A stretch of DNA of 64,000 nt from Sceloporus undulatus (Eukaryota; Chordata; Lepidosauria; Squamata; Phrynosomatidae). Every line of letters starts with the position of its first letter. The first letter of the stretch is position 1. A program made the position numbers and the translations under genes. The stretch lies in NCBI RefSeq assembly GCF_019175285.1, contig NC_056524.1, positions 149,175,832-149,239,831 on the forward strand, in the 5' to 3' direction. Below the pieces are notes generated by a model that saw nothing but the letters and a program-made list of their open reading frames with translations, was not told where the DNA came from and searched no databases. This document shows positions 34,777 to 45,500 of this stretch, piece by piece.

Positions 34777-37700
34777 GTAGGCCGGGCCCTGGGCAGGGAA
34801 GGAAGGGAAAGGACTAGGAGCCTCGGACTTGGGCTGCCTCATCATGCCCTGGCTCAGTGCTAGGGGATTCTGGGCACTGTAGTTTTGTGAGACATACGAT
34901 AGACATATATTGTCGCACTACACTCCTAAGACGTCGCTATTCCACTTTGACTGCCTCCTGTTGCATTCTGGGGCTTGTAGTTCAGTGAGGCCTAAGAGCT
35001 CTCTGGTTGAGCATTCCAAATGCCCCTTCCCAAACTACAAGTCCCAGAATGCAACAGCAGGAGGCAGCCAAAGTGGAATAGCAACGTTTCAAGAGTGTTG
35101 TGCCATAATCTCCTTAGCTTTCTGTGGTCAGAGAGCTCTGGTGCCACAATAAAACTACAACTCCCAGGGTTCCCTAGCATTGAGCCATGGACACAGTGAA
35201 CTCCAGTACTGCAGCCTCCCAACTAGCCAAGGTTTCCAAGGACTCAGAAGGTCATCCTAGGATGGTGCCCTTCACTGGTTTTATTGCTGAGATCTGAACC
35301 CAGAACTCCCTGCACCCAGGAGGCTAAAGTTTGTCAATGAGCACAACATGTGTGGGTCCAACAGAGAGATAAGTTGTGAACTGTGAGGCTACAATCCTAA
35401 GACACTGAAGAGTCAAACAATTCAGTCTCTCTTTGGCCTGTTACAGACTGCCAAAATAAAGCTGCTTGGGGTCTCTTTGGAGGTATGCTATTTAAATGAT
35501 GCAAAGATGCAAGGCAGTAACATCAGTAATTGCTGGAAATGTCAAAGTAAGCAGGCTACATTATATCATGTTTGGTGGACATGTCCATCAGTTAATAAAT
35601 TCTGGAAAGAAGTCCATGATTTAACACAAAAGATTTTACAAATTAAGATTAAATTTAAACCAGAGAGTTATCTTTTGAATATTATTTTAGAAAAACAAGA
35701 ACGTAGATATTTGAAAATTCTATTATATGCTTATACGGCAGCGAGATTATGTTATGCCCGGAAATGGAAAGATAAGAATATCCCTACAATGCTGGAATGG
35801 CTGGAAAAATGGCTAAGTATGGCTCAGCTAGATAAACTAACTTTGTTAAGAAGTGATAGATGGTCTCAAGATTGGGAAAATGACTGGGAAAAACTGTATG
35901 AGTTTGTAGGTAAATTTAAGTAAGTTAGTGGATACGGACTATGATTATTGATTATAAAACTTTTGTGTAAAGATTATATATGGGACATGTTATCAGGATT
36001 GTAATGTATATCGTTCCAGTATACTAAGTATATATCTCCGGTTGGAAGGGAAATGTTTATGGAGAACAGAGTCGTGGATAATAGTCAAATCATACAGATC
36101 GATAAAGACAATGTTAAAAGAGGGTTATTTTTTTTTCAGCGTTGCTTGATAAGAAATTAATGCTCAAGAAAACATTGTATATAGCAGAGGGGGTGGGGAT
36201 AGGGTGAGTTTATTTATGGGGAGGGGGAAAAAAGATTAAGTTCAAGACGCTGGAAATCTTTGTACAAATATATTTCGGAGGTTATGAATTTTTGCTAAGT
36301 CTTGAGCAAATAAATAAATAAAGGAAAAAAAATATTAAATGATGCATGGGTCCTACAAGTCCGGAGGTTGTGCCAAAGCCACACTCCATTCCTAAGCGCT
36401 GGAGGGCAGCTTTGGTGCAGCTTCCGGATTCTTAGGATGCATGCATCATTTAAACAGTATACCTCCAGACACCCAAAGCAGCTTTATTTTGGCCGTCTGT
36501 AACAATCCAAAGAGTGGAGGATGTGCTGTGTAGAAATCACTACATTTATAGCTTGAACCGTTTAACACGACTGGTATCACAATAGTGGAACGATTCAAAT
36601 CTTTATTCAATTACTACAGAAATAGGTTTGCTTGCTGGCACTAAGTTTATTGATTCAGAAATACAAAGTGTAGACTAGTGGATGTATCACATATAATAAC
36701 CATTCTGCAGAATGTCTGGCTTGTTCAGATTTGCCCAGGTTATTATGCTTATACAGTTGTGAAAACATACTGATCAACAACTAACTAGAGCAGTGATTCC
36801 CAACCTTCCTAATGCCACGACCCTGTAATGCAGTTCTTCATGTTGTGGTGACCCAAACCCATGAAATCATTTCCATTGCTAGTTCATAACTGTAATTAAA
36901 TACGTGTTTTCCAATTAGGCGACTGCCATGAAAGGATCATTCAACCCCCAAAGGGGTCCTGACCCACAGGTTGGGAACCACTGCACTAGAGCTTTTTAAC
37001 AGGTTAAGAAGAATATCACTTAAAGAGAAAGCTTTTGTTTCTCTGTGCCTCACACAAATATATCTTGTGCCATCACAGAGCTACAAATGGACCCTTACTA
37101 GAGCTGCGTAGTAGATTTCATAGGAATCTACTACGCAGCTAATCTACTACGCAGCCCTAAATGGGAAACTTGCTTATGTAGCCCATGTGCCATTTATTCC
37201 CTTGCCTGAGTAACAAAGAGGAGAGCAGCTTAGTAGATAGTATCAGATATCATGATTGAAGTATGAAGGCTATTCTCAATACTCTGTATAGTTACTTTAA
37301 CTTGTTACTTGTGAGTTACAAGACACCATCGGCCGCTGCAGTGTAGTTGTTCTTCATTGTACTAGCCCTAACTAGTGTGAATTACAGCTCACCTGCCATA
37401 TTTGTGGCTTGGACATTTGCAGATTTGATTATTTGTGGTTTTGATTAATATAATAATCATAATAATATGAGTAATAAGAATCTCGTCTAGGTCCTCTAAG
37501 GCAACTCTGCTAGTAGTTGATGATAGAGTTGTGCCTACAAGTTCCTAGAGGAAACACTTTTCTGGGCCTTTGTAGGTCCACCAGCATGATTCTGTGATCA
37601 ACATCTGGCAGATGTTGACCATAGAGTTGCACTGGAGGACTTCTAGATCCCTAGACATGTGTTCTCTTGGGTAAAAAGGATAGTGGTTTTTGATTTGTGG

Positions 37701-40700
37701 TTTTCCCACATTTATGGGGGTCCTTCCCACCTAAAACCAGCGAATGTGGAGGGCCAACTGTACATTCAGCTGCAATATATGTTATTCATAAATCATTATC
37801 AGGGATAAGATTTTTGCAATGGTACTTCCATTGCTGCCTCAGTCACCTGAAAAATGGTGCACGGACATGTGTGCGCAGTCGCACACACTCACACAGTTGA
37901 AACAGGAATGTTTGAATAATTTAGTTTGCACAGTACTCCTGAGGCCAAACTTTGCCTGTGGCCAATAGCCAGAGGGAATAAATCCCACAACTGGAACACT
38001 GTAAAGAATGCCAATGGTCCCCTCAGTATTAGTAAAACTGGAATAAGAGGGAAAACCATATGTTGCATGTAGTAAATATTCTGTCTGGCTGGTAGGAAGA
38101 AAAGATGGCGTTTCCTTGTAATTGTGTCTATTTTCAGCATATCCATCAGCAGAAAATCTCTTAAAGAGAATCCAAACATTTGGTACAAGCTTCTGAGAAC
38201 CTTGTCTGTTTAATATGTTTTGTTTTTTAAGCTTATTGACTGAAATATATTTTGAAGTGTCATGTGCCCTTCACATTAGTTGGGGTTAGGGGCACAAAAC
38301 CCCCATGAAAGTTAAAAAAAACTGCAATTAAAAGGCTCACTGTTTTTTACCATCTTTAGGAATCTCTATATCCTCCAAAGCGAGTTTGTGGTCAACATCT
38401 GCTGGAATTTCACGATAGAAGTGTGCTGGAGGACTCCAAACGCCTAGAGGAGTGTTCTCTCTAGGAATCTATAAATTCTCCAGCATGACTTCTGGTGGAC
38501 ATAGACCATAATGTCACTCTGGGCAACTTAGAGATGCCTAGAGCAGTGGTTCCCAACCTTCCTAATGCCGCAACCCTTTAATACAGTTCCTCATGTTGTG
38601 GTGACCCAAACCAATGAAATTATTTTCATTGCTGCTTCATTAACTGTAATTAAATAGGTGTTTTCCAGTGCTCTCAGGCGACCCCCATGAAAGGATCATT
38701 CGACCCCCAAAGAGGTCCCAACCCACAGTTTGGGAACCACTGGCCTAGAGGGAACATAGTAATCAAATCCATGAATAATCAAAGCCACAAAATCAAAGCC
38801 AATTGTATAGTGTTTGTCAAAAGCTTTTTTGATCAAGTATTCTAGACTCTGTCGTCTCTTTTTCCTCTTGTGGCTTCCCAATATATTCTCTTCTTGTACA
38901 TATACTTTTCTTCCACGCTGCTTTTTTGTGGGGAGTAAATACATTCTTTATAAATGAAAATGTGAACAGAACAGAATACATTAACTGAGCGACAATGTAA
39001 ACTGAGTTGACCTGAAATGCTATTCTCTTATTTGAGCTCAGAATTTGGCTTTCCTTGGTGCAAGAGTTCAGTCTTGGAAATATTCTGTGCCAAAAATGAA
39101 CAGTACTGCTTAAAACAAGCTAGCTCAGTTTGGTTTTTGTGTCAAAGCGATGATTGCTGTAGCTAGACAATTAAAATCAAAATCATTCCCAAAAATAGGC
39201 AAATGGTTTCATTCTTTGCTTGCCCACCATATCATATGGAAGCGGATCACCAAGTACACATTGTCCATTTGGTGTCAGGTAGCACAAATAATAGATTTGT
39301 ACATTATTTTTCATTTTACTTTGTTGGCTAATTACAAAGCGTGTTTTGTTAAATCAAAACATCATATCAAACTATGGTTTAATATGCTTAGTCATGGTTT
39401 AGGCACTGAAAGTTGGGGATCAGGCCTATGGGACAAAAATGTACACTTCTGTTTGTATAGATTATGTATGCAAAATTAGACTAAAGATGAAAGGGCAGAT
39501 GTGCTAAGAATGTCTGCCTTTATTGTCTTTTCTGTTTCATGGGGCTATTGTGCAATGTTGCTGTTCTGAAATATTCCTGAATAATATGTTTTCTTTTACA
39601 GAGGCAACATGCATCACAGAGATGTCATTAATGATGGCCTGTTGGAAGCAGAATGAATTCAGTGACACACTTTGTGCCCAGGAGATCCAGACATTCTTTG
39701 ATTGTGCAGCAAAAGCAGAAGTAATTATAACTCCATGTACCTCTTCTTAAACTCCAGAAAGCTAGGTTCCATAGACCATTGGAATGTGCAATCCTACTAT
39801 GCATCATTAATCATTGTTGTATTAGAGCACAGTAGTGAGTCTTCATATTTTAATTCTACAGTAACTGCTGTTATCTAACTTAGCAAATGATAAATAGAGG
39901 CACAAGGTGTTTGTCCAGGCTAGTAAAACTGAAATGAATAGCCAAGATGATATCTGATTTAAAAGATTATGTTCTCTGGTAACTGTTGCTAGCAATATGT
40001 GAACTCTGGGCCTCTATAGGGAGCCAGTAAGTTTGCTAGATATTGGCTATGCTTCCTACTATGGGTTGGAATCACATAGGCCACCAGTGACCCTCCAAGA
40101 GACCCCTGAAGAATCCTTTGCCATTTTTAAAAATAAACATGAGAATTACTGGTCCTAGAAGCCTTTAGGTGCAATGATTCTCTTCTGCGGTTTTCGCAAA
40201 ACTGAAAGTGAGCATCCACTCATTTCCTGTTTCTTAAAAATAGAAAACCATTCATGTATTTAGGAGGACTGCAACCAGGGACGTAGCCAAGATTTTAGGA
40301 AGGGGGGGGTCCAGACTAAGTGCCACCATTATAATGGGGCTTGGGCGCGGCAGCGCAGCAGCACGCACCATTCATTTTTCTAATGGAAGGGAGGGTCCGA
40401 ACCCCAAGACCCCCCCCCCCCCGGCTACGTCCCTGCTGCAATTCATAGTAGGTACCTGGGAGGCAAAATGGGCCCTCCAGATCCACTGAAGTGGCTCACT
40501 AAGATTTAAAGTAATGCAGTCATTACATGTCTGATGAGATAAGGCAGCAGTTGCATAAGATGACATGCAGTGTCTAGACAGCATACATAACTTGCAAAAT
40601 ACAAATGTAGAAAGTGTAATTGCTTGTCTGCTCAAGTGGGTTATAGAGACCAAATAAAATAATTGAAGCAGAATAGAAACAATCAACAGAACAACAAAAA

Positions 40701-41329
40701 AGCTAGAAAAAATAATAAAAAACCAACGAAGTTGTTAAATTATTAGTAATATTTGTACTGTTTTATATAATTATTTTATTTTATTTTATTTTGGTTAGTA
40801 AAAGCAGTTACTGTGTTAGGTTGCCTTTGGTCTCATTTCAATAAGCTGACTACTTTTTACACCCTTTTTACATTCAAATGGTGGGGGGGAATTGAGTGGC
40901 AGGTTTCTCACAAGATGGGACCTGTAGCAAGAAACACAATTTGACTGGGGAATTGTTGCAACATTTTTTATTATTTATTTATTTATTTATTTATTTTATG
41001 TCTCACTTTTTTCCCGGTACAGAGACTCAAGGCGACTAACAAAATAGTCCAAGTTAAACCAGTACAAAGCATTAAAAACACAAAGTTTAAAAAACAATTA
41101 AACAGTTTCAAAAAGTTAAAAAACATTACGTGCTCAAATTTAAAATGTAAAAAACTTTTGATAAAACTCTTACAGCACCCATGTCAGTGTAAGAAATCCT
41201 GGTGGCATAAAAATGTTTTTATCCGCTGCTGAAAGGAAAGCAGGGAAAGCGCTATCCTGGCTTCTCTATGGCAGGAGTTTCAGAGCTTGGGAGCAACCAC
41301 CGAGAAGACCCTCTCTCTTGTTCCCACCA

Positions 41330-41363
<34 letters not shown>

Positions 41364-42285
41364 GATTTATTTATAGCCCTACCAATCACTAGGAATCCAG
41401 GTGGGTTACAACAATAAAAATGCATTAAAATACAATAAAATACTAATTAATCTCTTCCCAGCCCCCTCCCCTCCCTCTCTGTTCCACCAGAGGGTAGTGG
41501 GACAGAGAGGAGGACCTGTCTAGACAATCTCAGTGTTCTAGTGGGTTCGTAAAGGTAGATATGGTCCTTCAAATAGCTTGGACTCAAGACGTATAGTGTT
41601 CTATATATAGGTGTATAGCTTTTGTATGCCAGTAAAGAGCAAAGTGTGAATGTGTGAGGTAACAGTTTATTAATAGGACTATCCTATCACAATCCTTTCT
41701 ATAAACAAAATAATGATATCCTTCAGAGTGAAGGATACTAAGCAGTACTCTCTAATTTACAACGTAATGGCCAATGAGGTGCTTATCTTCTTCAGTTCTA
41801 TGCCTGAAAAAACTAGGATTGTGATAGAACCCTAGAGTTGAAAGAGACCACAAAGGGCATTCAGTCCAGACTCCTTATGTGAGAATACAAAACTAAAGCA
41901 CTACTGAAAGATGTCTATCCAACCTCTGTTTAAAGACAAGGCGTCTTTAAAGATGGAGAATCCATCATCCTCCAAGACAATCTATTCCACTGTTGACAAT
42001 ACTTATAGTAAAAATGTTCTTTCTAATGTTTAGGTGGAATCTCCTTTCTTGTAATTTGAATCCATTGTTTCACATTCTAGTCTCTGGAGCAGCCAATAGG
42101 AAGCTGGCTCCTCTTCCGACATAATATCCCTTCAGATATTTAAAGATAGCTATCATGTCCAGGGATCTCCATGGAAGCAAAGATGATCAAGTTGAGACTA
42201 TCATACTTTGGCCACATAATGAGAAGGCACGGATCAATAGAAAAAACAATAATGCTAGGAATGGTAGAGGGTAGACGAAAGAGAG

Positions 42286-42331
<46 letters not shown>

Positions 42332-44976
42332 TTGTTTTATTTATATACCGCTATTCCAAAGATCATAGCGGTGAACAGCAAGTAAGCTAATTAGCAAGTA
42401 AGCTAATTTGCTCCCAACAGTCTGGGTACTCATTTTAGCTCCTTCCTCGGAAGGATGCAAGCCTGAGTTGAGCCTGGGCCCTTTTGCTGGTCTTGAACTC
42501 GCAACCTTGTGGTTTCGAGGGAATGGCTGCAGTACAGGCATTTAACCACTGCGCCACCAGGAAGACCACAAACTAGATAGATAGACTCAGTCAGGGGGGT
42601 TATGGGGAAGGGCTTGCAGGATCTGGGCAGGGCAGTGGAAGATAGAGATTCTTGGAGATGTCTCATCCATGGGGTCACCGAGTCAGAACCAACTCGAGGG
42701 CAGCTAACAACAACAAATCATGTCACCTCTCTGTCTTCTCTGAGATAAACATATTCAGTTCCCTTGGTTGTTCCTTATAAGATTTGGTTTCCAATCTTTT
42801 GATCAATTGGGAACCACTCTGTTTTTCTATATTCTGTTCTAACAGTAGCGTCTTATCCTGAGTACAAATTTCTCATCAGGACTATCAGTTGCAGTGGCAT
42901 TCCCATGTCTTTAAGAGCATTCCATAGCTTTTCATGATCTACACAGTCAAAGGCTTTGCTATAGTCTATAAAACACATGTTGATTTTCTTGGAATTCCTT
43001 GGTGCACTCCACTAACCATCTTATACTATTTGCAATATGGTCCCTAGTGCCTCTTTCTTTTATGAATTTTGCTTACACATCTGGGATTTCTCTCTCCTTA
43101 TGTGATTGGAGTCTGTATTACAGAATTTTAGGCATGGTTTTGTTTGTGTGGGAAATTAACGCTATGATCCTGTAGTTGCTGCAGTTTTTGTGTCTCCTTT
43201 TTTGTGGATGGGTATATCTTTTGATCGTTTCCAGTCTGTTGGCTACCTTTTTGTTTTCCTTATTTGTTGACCTATATTAGTTAATACTAGAGCTGATTCT
43301 ATTTGTGTGAATTGTAGCAGTTCAATTGGAATATCATCGGTTTGTAGTGATTTATTTCTACCAATTTTTCTGAATGTAGCTTCTTTTAGTATACTTCTTT
43401 GTCCATGTGTCATATGTTTTTTCGTATGGTTCTTCATTCCATGTATTATTAATATTTTCATCTCTTGTATAAAACTCTTTTGTGTATTGCATCCAAATTT
43501 TTAAAAAATTCTTCTTGATCTTGTAATATGTTCTTTTGCTTGTCATAGAGCATCCTAGTCCTGGGTTTGAACTTTCCTTTGAGTTCTCAGATCTTGTGGA
43601 AGAGATCTCTTGTTCTTCCTTTTTCGTTGTTGTCTTCTATTTCTCTGCATTGATCATTTTAGTAGTTCTCTTTATCTGTGTGCACTAGTCATTGTATAGT
43701 TACATTTATTACTGTTTTTTTCTGTCTCCCTTTCCTTTTGTTTTTCTTCTATTACTACTTGAAGCATTTCATCTGTTATCCATTGTTTCTTTTCTTTCTT
43801 TTGGGCCACTGTTAGCGTCTTCCTGCATTTTTCCTCAGTTATGTCCTTCGCTTCTGACTATGTTCATCTGGTTCTTGGTCTATTTTGCTTAATAGCTCAA
43901 ATCTATTTCTTACATTGTTAGTAAATTCTTTAGAGATATTGTTCAGACCATATTTTGGTATGATGTCTGCTTTTGCTTTCATCTTCAACTTTGCTTTAAT
44001 TTTTGCTATAAATAGTTCAGCCTATACTTGGTCTAGTTTTGGCCTCCAGAATGGATTTTCTCCATATTCTGCTTCCAATTATATAGTCTATCTGATTTTT
44101 GTATTGACCATTTGGTGACGTCCATGTGTATAGTGTCCTTTCTGGTAGTATGAAGAAGGCATTTGCAATGAATAGGGTATTGAATAATATGTGCAATTAA
44201 TAGGTTGTTCCAACCTTATTCAAAAGATAAATTGGGACAGATTAAGCTTGCCTTTTTTTTTTTTTTATTTCCATAATCTTATCAATTTCCATTGCGTACA
44301 ACTACCTGGTAATAGTGTCCCTTATGCCATTAAATTATAAAATTGTAAGTAATAATCAGAACATGAATGAAATATGTTTGGAGAAGCAGGCAGTTGCCAA
44401 AACAGTAGACCACAGAATAGTTATTGTGTCGTTGTTATTGTTTTGTATATAGTATGCACGCTTCATAGTCATATTGCCAAGTGTTCTGTTTTGTCACTTA
44501 ACACTTATTCTTAGAAAAATATAACCCTCCCTTGTTGCTGGTTAAGAAACACATCAACAGGAAACTGACTAGCCGCAAAGTGCAACCAAGTACACTTAAA
44601 TGGTGTCTCAAGCATATTCAGTTCTTCTGTTCCTCAGAATAGATAGTAAAAGTCCAGCTCTCCTGACTTTTCCATAACATTGATCATGGTTATTTTTAAC
44701 TGTTTCAAAGAAATGAGTAATCACTGGCTTCTCAATACACCGACTTAGTCCATTGCTGTTGTCTCTAATTGTCCAGGTGTTAATGTTTCTGTTTTTGGAC
44801 ATAATGCTGTGACTTGCATATAATGAAGTATATCAAAGTATTTTATGTCCATTTTTTTTCAGGCAGAACGCAAGGAGAAAATTCGCCAGGAATCTCTTGG
44901 GATATCAGGAAATCTTACTCCAAAACAAGTCAATAAACTATTAAGACGTTTTCCTAACATTACACACAATTATTAA
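34665..44976 (+). CDS. CHCHD1: CHCHD1 / MRPS37 (mS37), mitochondrial small ribosomal subunit protein, complete
   Basis: A twin-CX9C protein of the mitochondrial small ribosomal subunit. Three exons: 34665-34776 (phase 1 out), 39602-39720 (phase 0 out), 44863-44976, giving 114 aa against about 118 in human. Exon 1 encodes a basic N-terminus with [11 protein letters not shown], resembling the human LILANRVGERR. Exon 2 encodes [20 protein letters not shown] and FFDCAAKAE, with both helices of the CHCH fold: C-x9-C ([11 protein letters not shown]) and C-x9-C ([11 protein letters not shown]). Exon 3 encodes [20 protein letters not shown] and ends in TAA. The start is chosen at 34665 because GCCATGG is an optimal Kozak context and MASPS matches the human start. 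An in-frame ATG at 34569 could add 32 residues. Introns are 4.8 and 5.1 kb, far longer than in mammals, through repeat insertion. Confidence 0.95.
34845..35200. mobile_element. Nested palindromic hAT-type elements with ZNF143-like motifs, CHCHD1 intron 1
   Basis: The outer pair is 'ggattctgggcactgtagtt' (near 34865) against 'aactacaactcccagggttc' (near 35153). The inner pair is 34905-34985 against 35030-35115, matching over 'gctattccactttg', 'ctgcctcctg' and 'ttgcattctgg'. The motif actacaa(g/c)tcccag occurs four times, two per strand. Confidence 0.7.
35436..36509. mobile_element. Palindromic MITE family B interrupted by L1
   Basis: 'ggcctgttacagactgcc' at the left end and 'ggccgtctgtaac' at the right end are inverted. 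The body is the same palindrome as at 48010-48228 and 56091-56324, split by the L1 at 35504-36334. Confidence 0.85.
35504..36334 (+). mobile_element. 5'-truncated L1 LINE with 12-bp target duplication
   Basis: An open frame to 35923 encodes the L1 ORF2 C-terminus: [20 protein letters not shown] (Cys-rich motif), [28 protein letters not shown], then a 3'UTR and a short A-rich tail. The duplication 'ttaaatgatgca' flanks it at 35492-35503 and 36335-36346. The truncated 5' end is typical of L1. The frame stays open, so the copy looks fairly young. Confidence 0.9.
36791..36983. mobile_element. SPIN-like hAT MITE, copy 1
   Basis: 193 bp starting 'cagtgattcccaaccttcct' and ending 'aggttgggaaccactg'. 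The interior ('gcagttcttcatgttgtggt', 'cccaaaggggtcctgacc') follows the SPIN (Space Invaders) consensus as I remember it. An 8-bp duplication, aactagag / cactagag (7/8), lies at 36783-36790 and 36984-36991. Confidence 0.88.
37102..37156. repeat. Perfect 16-bp inverted repeat plus third copy
   Basis: 'agctgcgtagtagatt' (37102-37117) is perfectly inverted at 37125-37140 with a 7-nt loop. The right arm is repeated directly at 37141-37156 (15/16). Confidence 0.9.
37380..37763. mobile_element. Tigger/pogo-like family T2 copy
   Basis: Ends in 'gaatgtggagggccaactg' before TA, the reverse of the cagttggccctcc terminus. Internal 'ccagcatgattctgtgatca' and 'gttgaccatagagttgcac' units are shared with 38275-38795, 46208-46425 and 56490-56855. 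Confidence 0.6.
38275..38795. mobile_element. Tigger/pogo-like family T2 copy containing a SPIN insertion
   Basis: Family T2 units ('gtttgtggtcaacatctgct', 'cttctggtggacatagacca') are interrupted at 38544 by a SPIN-like element, then resume with 'gagggaacatagtaatcaaatcc'. Confidence 0.65.
38544..38742. mobile_element. SPIN-like hAT MITE, copy 2
   Basis: 199 bp starting 'cagtggttcccaaccttcct' and ending 'agtttgggaaccactg', with the SPIN interior. A perfect 8-bp target duplication gcctagag lies at 38536-38543 and 38743-38750. Confidence 0.92.
39602..39720 (+). CDS. CHCHD1: CHCHD1 exon 2 (CHCH domain)
   Basis: Acceptor ttttcttttacag, donor gtaatt. It holds all four cysteines of the two CX9C motifs. 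Confidence 0.96.
40276..40434. mobile_element. Palindromic hAT-like MITE, family G (cagggacgtagc ends)
   Basis: 'cagggacgtagcc' and 'ggctacgtccct(g)' are inverted, enclosing G and C runs. Flanks actgcaac / gctgcaat are a diverged 8-bp duplication (6/8). Other copies at 61269-61424 and 62407-62576. Confidence 0.75.
40965..41600 (-). mobile_element. L2-like LINE 3' ends, two adjacent fragments with microsatellite tails
   Basis: 40965-41332 starts with a (tttatt)n tail then 'cacttttttcccggtacag'. 41333-41600 starts with (aat)n then 'ttatagccctaccaatcac'. Both continue into L2-like 3'UTR text on the minus strand. Confidence 0.6.
41815..42165 (-). mobile_element. CR1-like LINE 3' end, diverged
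   Basis: 'ctagagttgaaagagaccac' and 'gtccagactccttatgtgag' are the reverse of the CR1-like 3' end, followed by reverse coding-like text ('gcagccaataggaagctggc'). Confidence 0.5.
42167..42720 (+). mobile_element. BovB/RTE-like LINE 3' end split by a Sauria-type SINE
   Basis: Left part encodes [20 protein letters not shown] and MVEGRRKRG. Right part from 42590 ends with 'ggggtcaccgagtcagaacc', 'aactcgagggcagc' and (aacaaca), the BovB-type 3' end. The SINE at 42287-42566 sits between. Confidence 0.75.
42287..42566 (-). repeat. Sauria-type SINE with (TAA)n tail
   Basis: On the minus strand: 'ctggtggcgcagtggttaaa' head, box B 'gcgagttcaagaccagcaaa', 'accgctatgatctttggaat' tail, (ATT)n. Close to the copy at 50667-50894. 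Confidence 0.88.
42850..44150 (-). mobile_element. RTE/BovB-like LINE, reverse transcriptase region, broken
   Basis: Minus-strand reading gives [14 protein letters not shown] (43-kb left end), [16 protein letters not shown], and [17 protein letters not shown], core RT motifs of the RTE group. A longer upstream ORF region extends to about 44150 in several frames. Confidence 0.7.
44250..44262. repeat. Short poly(T) tract
   Basis: A run of about 14 T near the 5' side of the degraded LINE. Possibly an A-tail of a minus-strand insertion. Confidence 0.4.
44863..44976 (+). CDS. CHCHD1: CHCHD1 exon 3
   Basis: Acceptor attttttttcag. Encodes [16 protein letters not shown] through [10 protein letters not shown] and TAA. 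The NKLLRRFPN segment matches the human C-terminus. Confidence 0.95.
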   Translation, partial: AERKEKIRQESLGISGNLTPKQVNKLLRRFPNITHNY

Positions 44977-45226
44977 AGAGCCTTGCTTTCCCATGTATCT
45001 AGACATCAGGAACCAAAATTGGACTATTATTTGGAGACATTCCCTCCTGCTTTATATATGAATTTGAAGAGAAGTGCTCCATGACTACAAGGACTGAAGA
45101 CTAGAATTGTCTGTTCCAGATCAGGTGAAATTCTAAAGTACCTTCTGCAGTGGAAGTTCTTTGAGCAGACAGAATTTCACATGAAATGTTACTCAGTTCA
45201 CAGTATTTTTTTTTAGTCTTATGTGA

Positions 45227-45232
45227 AATAAA
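45227..45232 (+). terminator. CHCHD1: Poly(A) signal, CHCHD1
   Basis: AATAAA about 250 bases after the stop, followed by TGTGTGATGTTGTT, a GT-rich downstream element. The implied 3'UTR is short, 44977 to about 45250. Confidence 0.75.
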
Positions 45233-45344
45233 ATATTCCCACTAAATGTGTGATGTTGTTAAGGGGTATATTTTACTGGAGTGCTTGTACATGTTAATAC
45301 ACTCGGCCTTCTGAATACATGGCTTGAAAATACACAAACACACA

Positions 45345-45500
45345 CACACCAAAAAGCAAACCTTGATTTCCCCATTTTATATAAGGGACGTCATTTTACT
45401 ATGCCATTGTGTTTAATGAGACTTGAGCATCCATGGATGTTAGTATCTACAGCGTGTTCTAGGATCAAACCTGAGCAGATACCAAGGACCCATTGTACTT
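45345..45500. mobile_element. Tigger/pogo-like MITE, family T1, reverse orientation
   Basis: The reverse of the T1 body: 'aaaaagcaaaccttgatttc', 'gagcatccatggatgttagt', 'gagcagataccaaggaccca'. It starts next to a (ca)n tract and lies just beyond the CHCHD1 3' end. Confidence 0.65.

Noticed and set aside
34451-34845. Minus-strand open frames at the CHCHD1 promoter
   Set aside because: Open frames are expected by chance in GC-rich DNA; the plus strand carries the real exon with splice sites.
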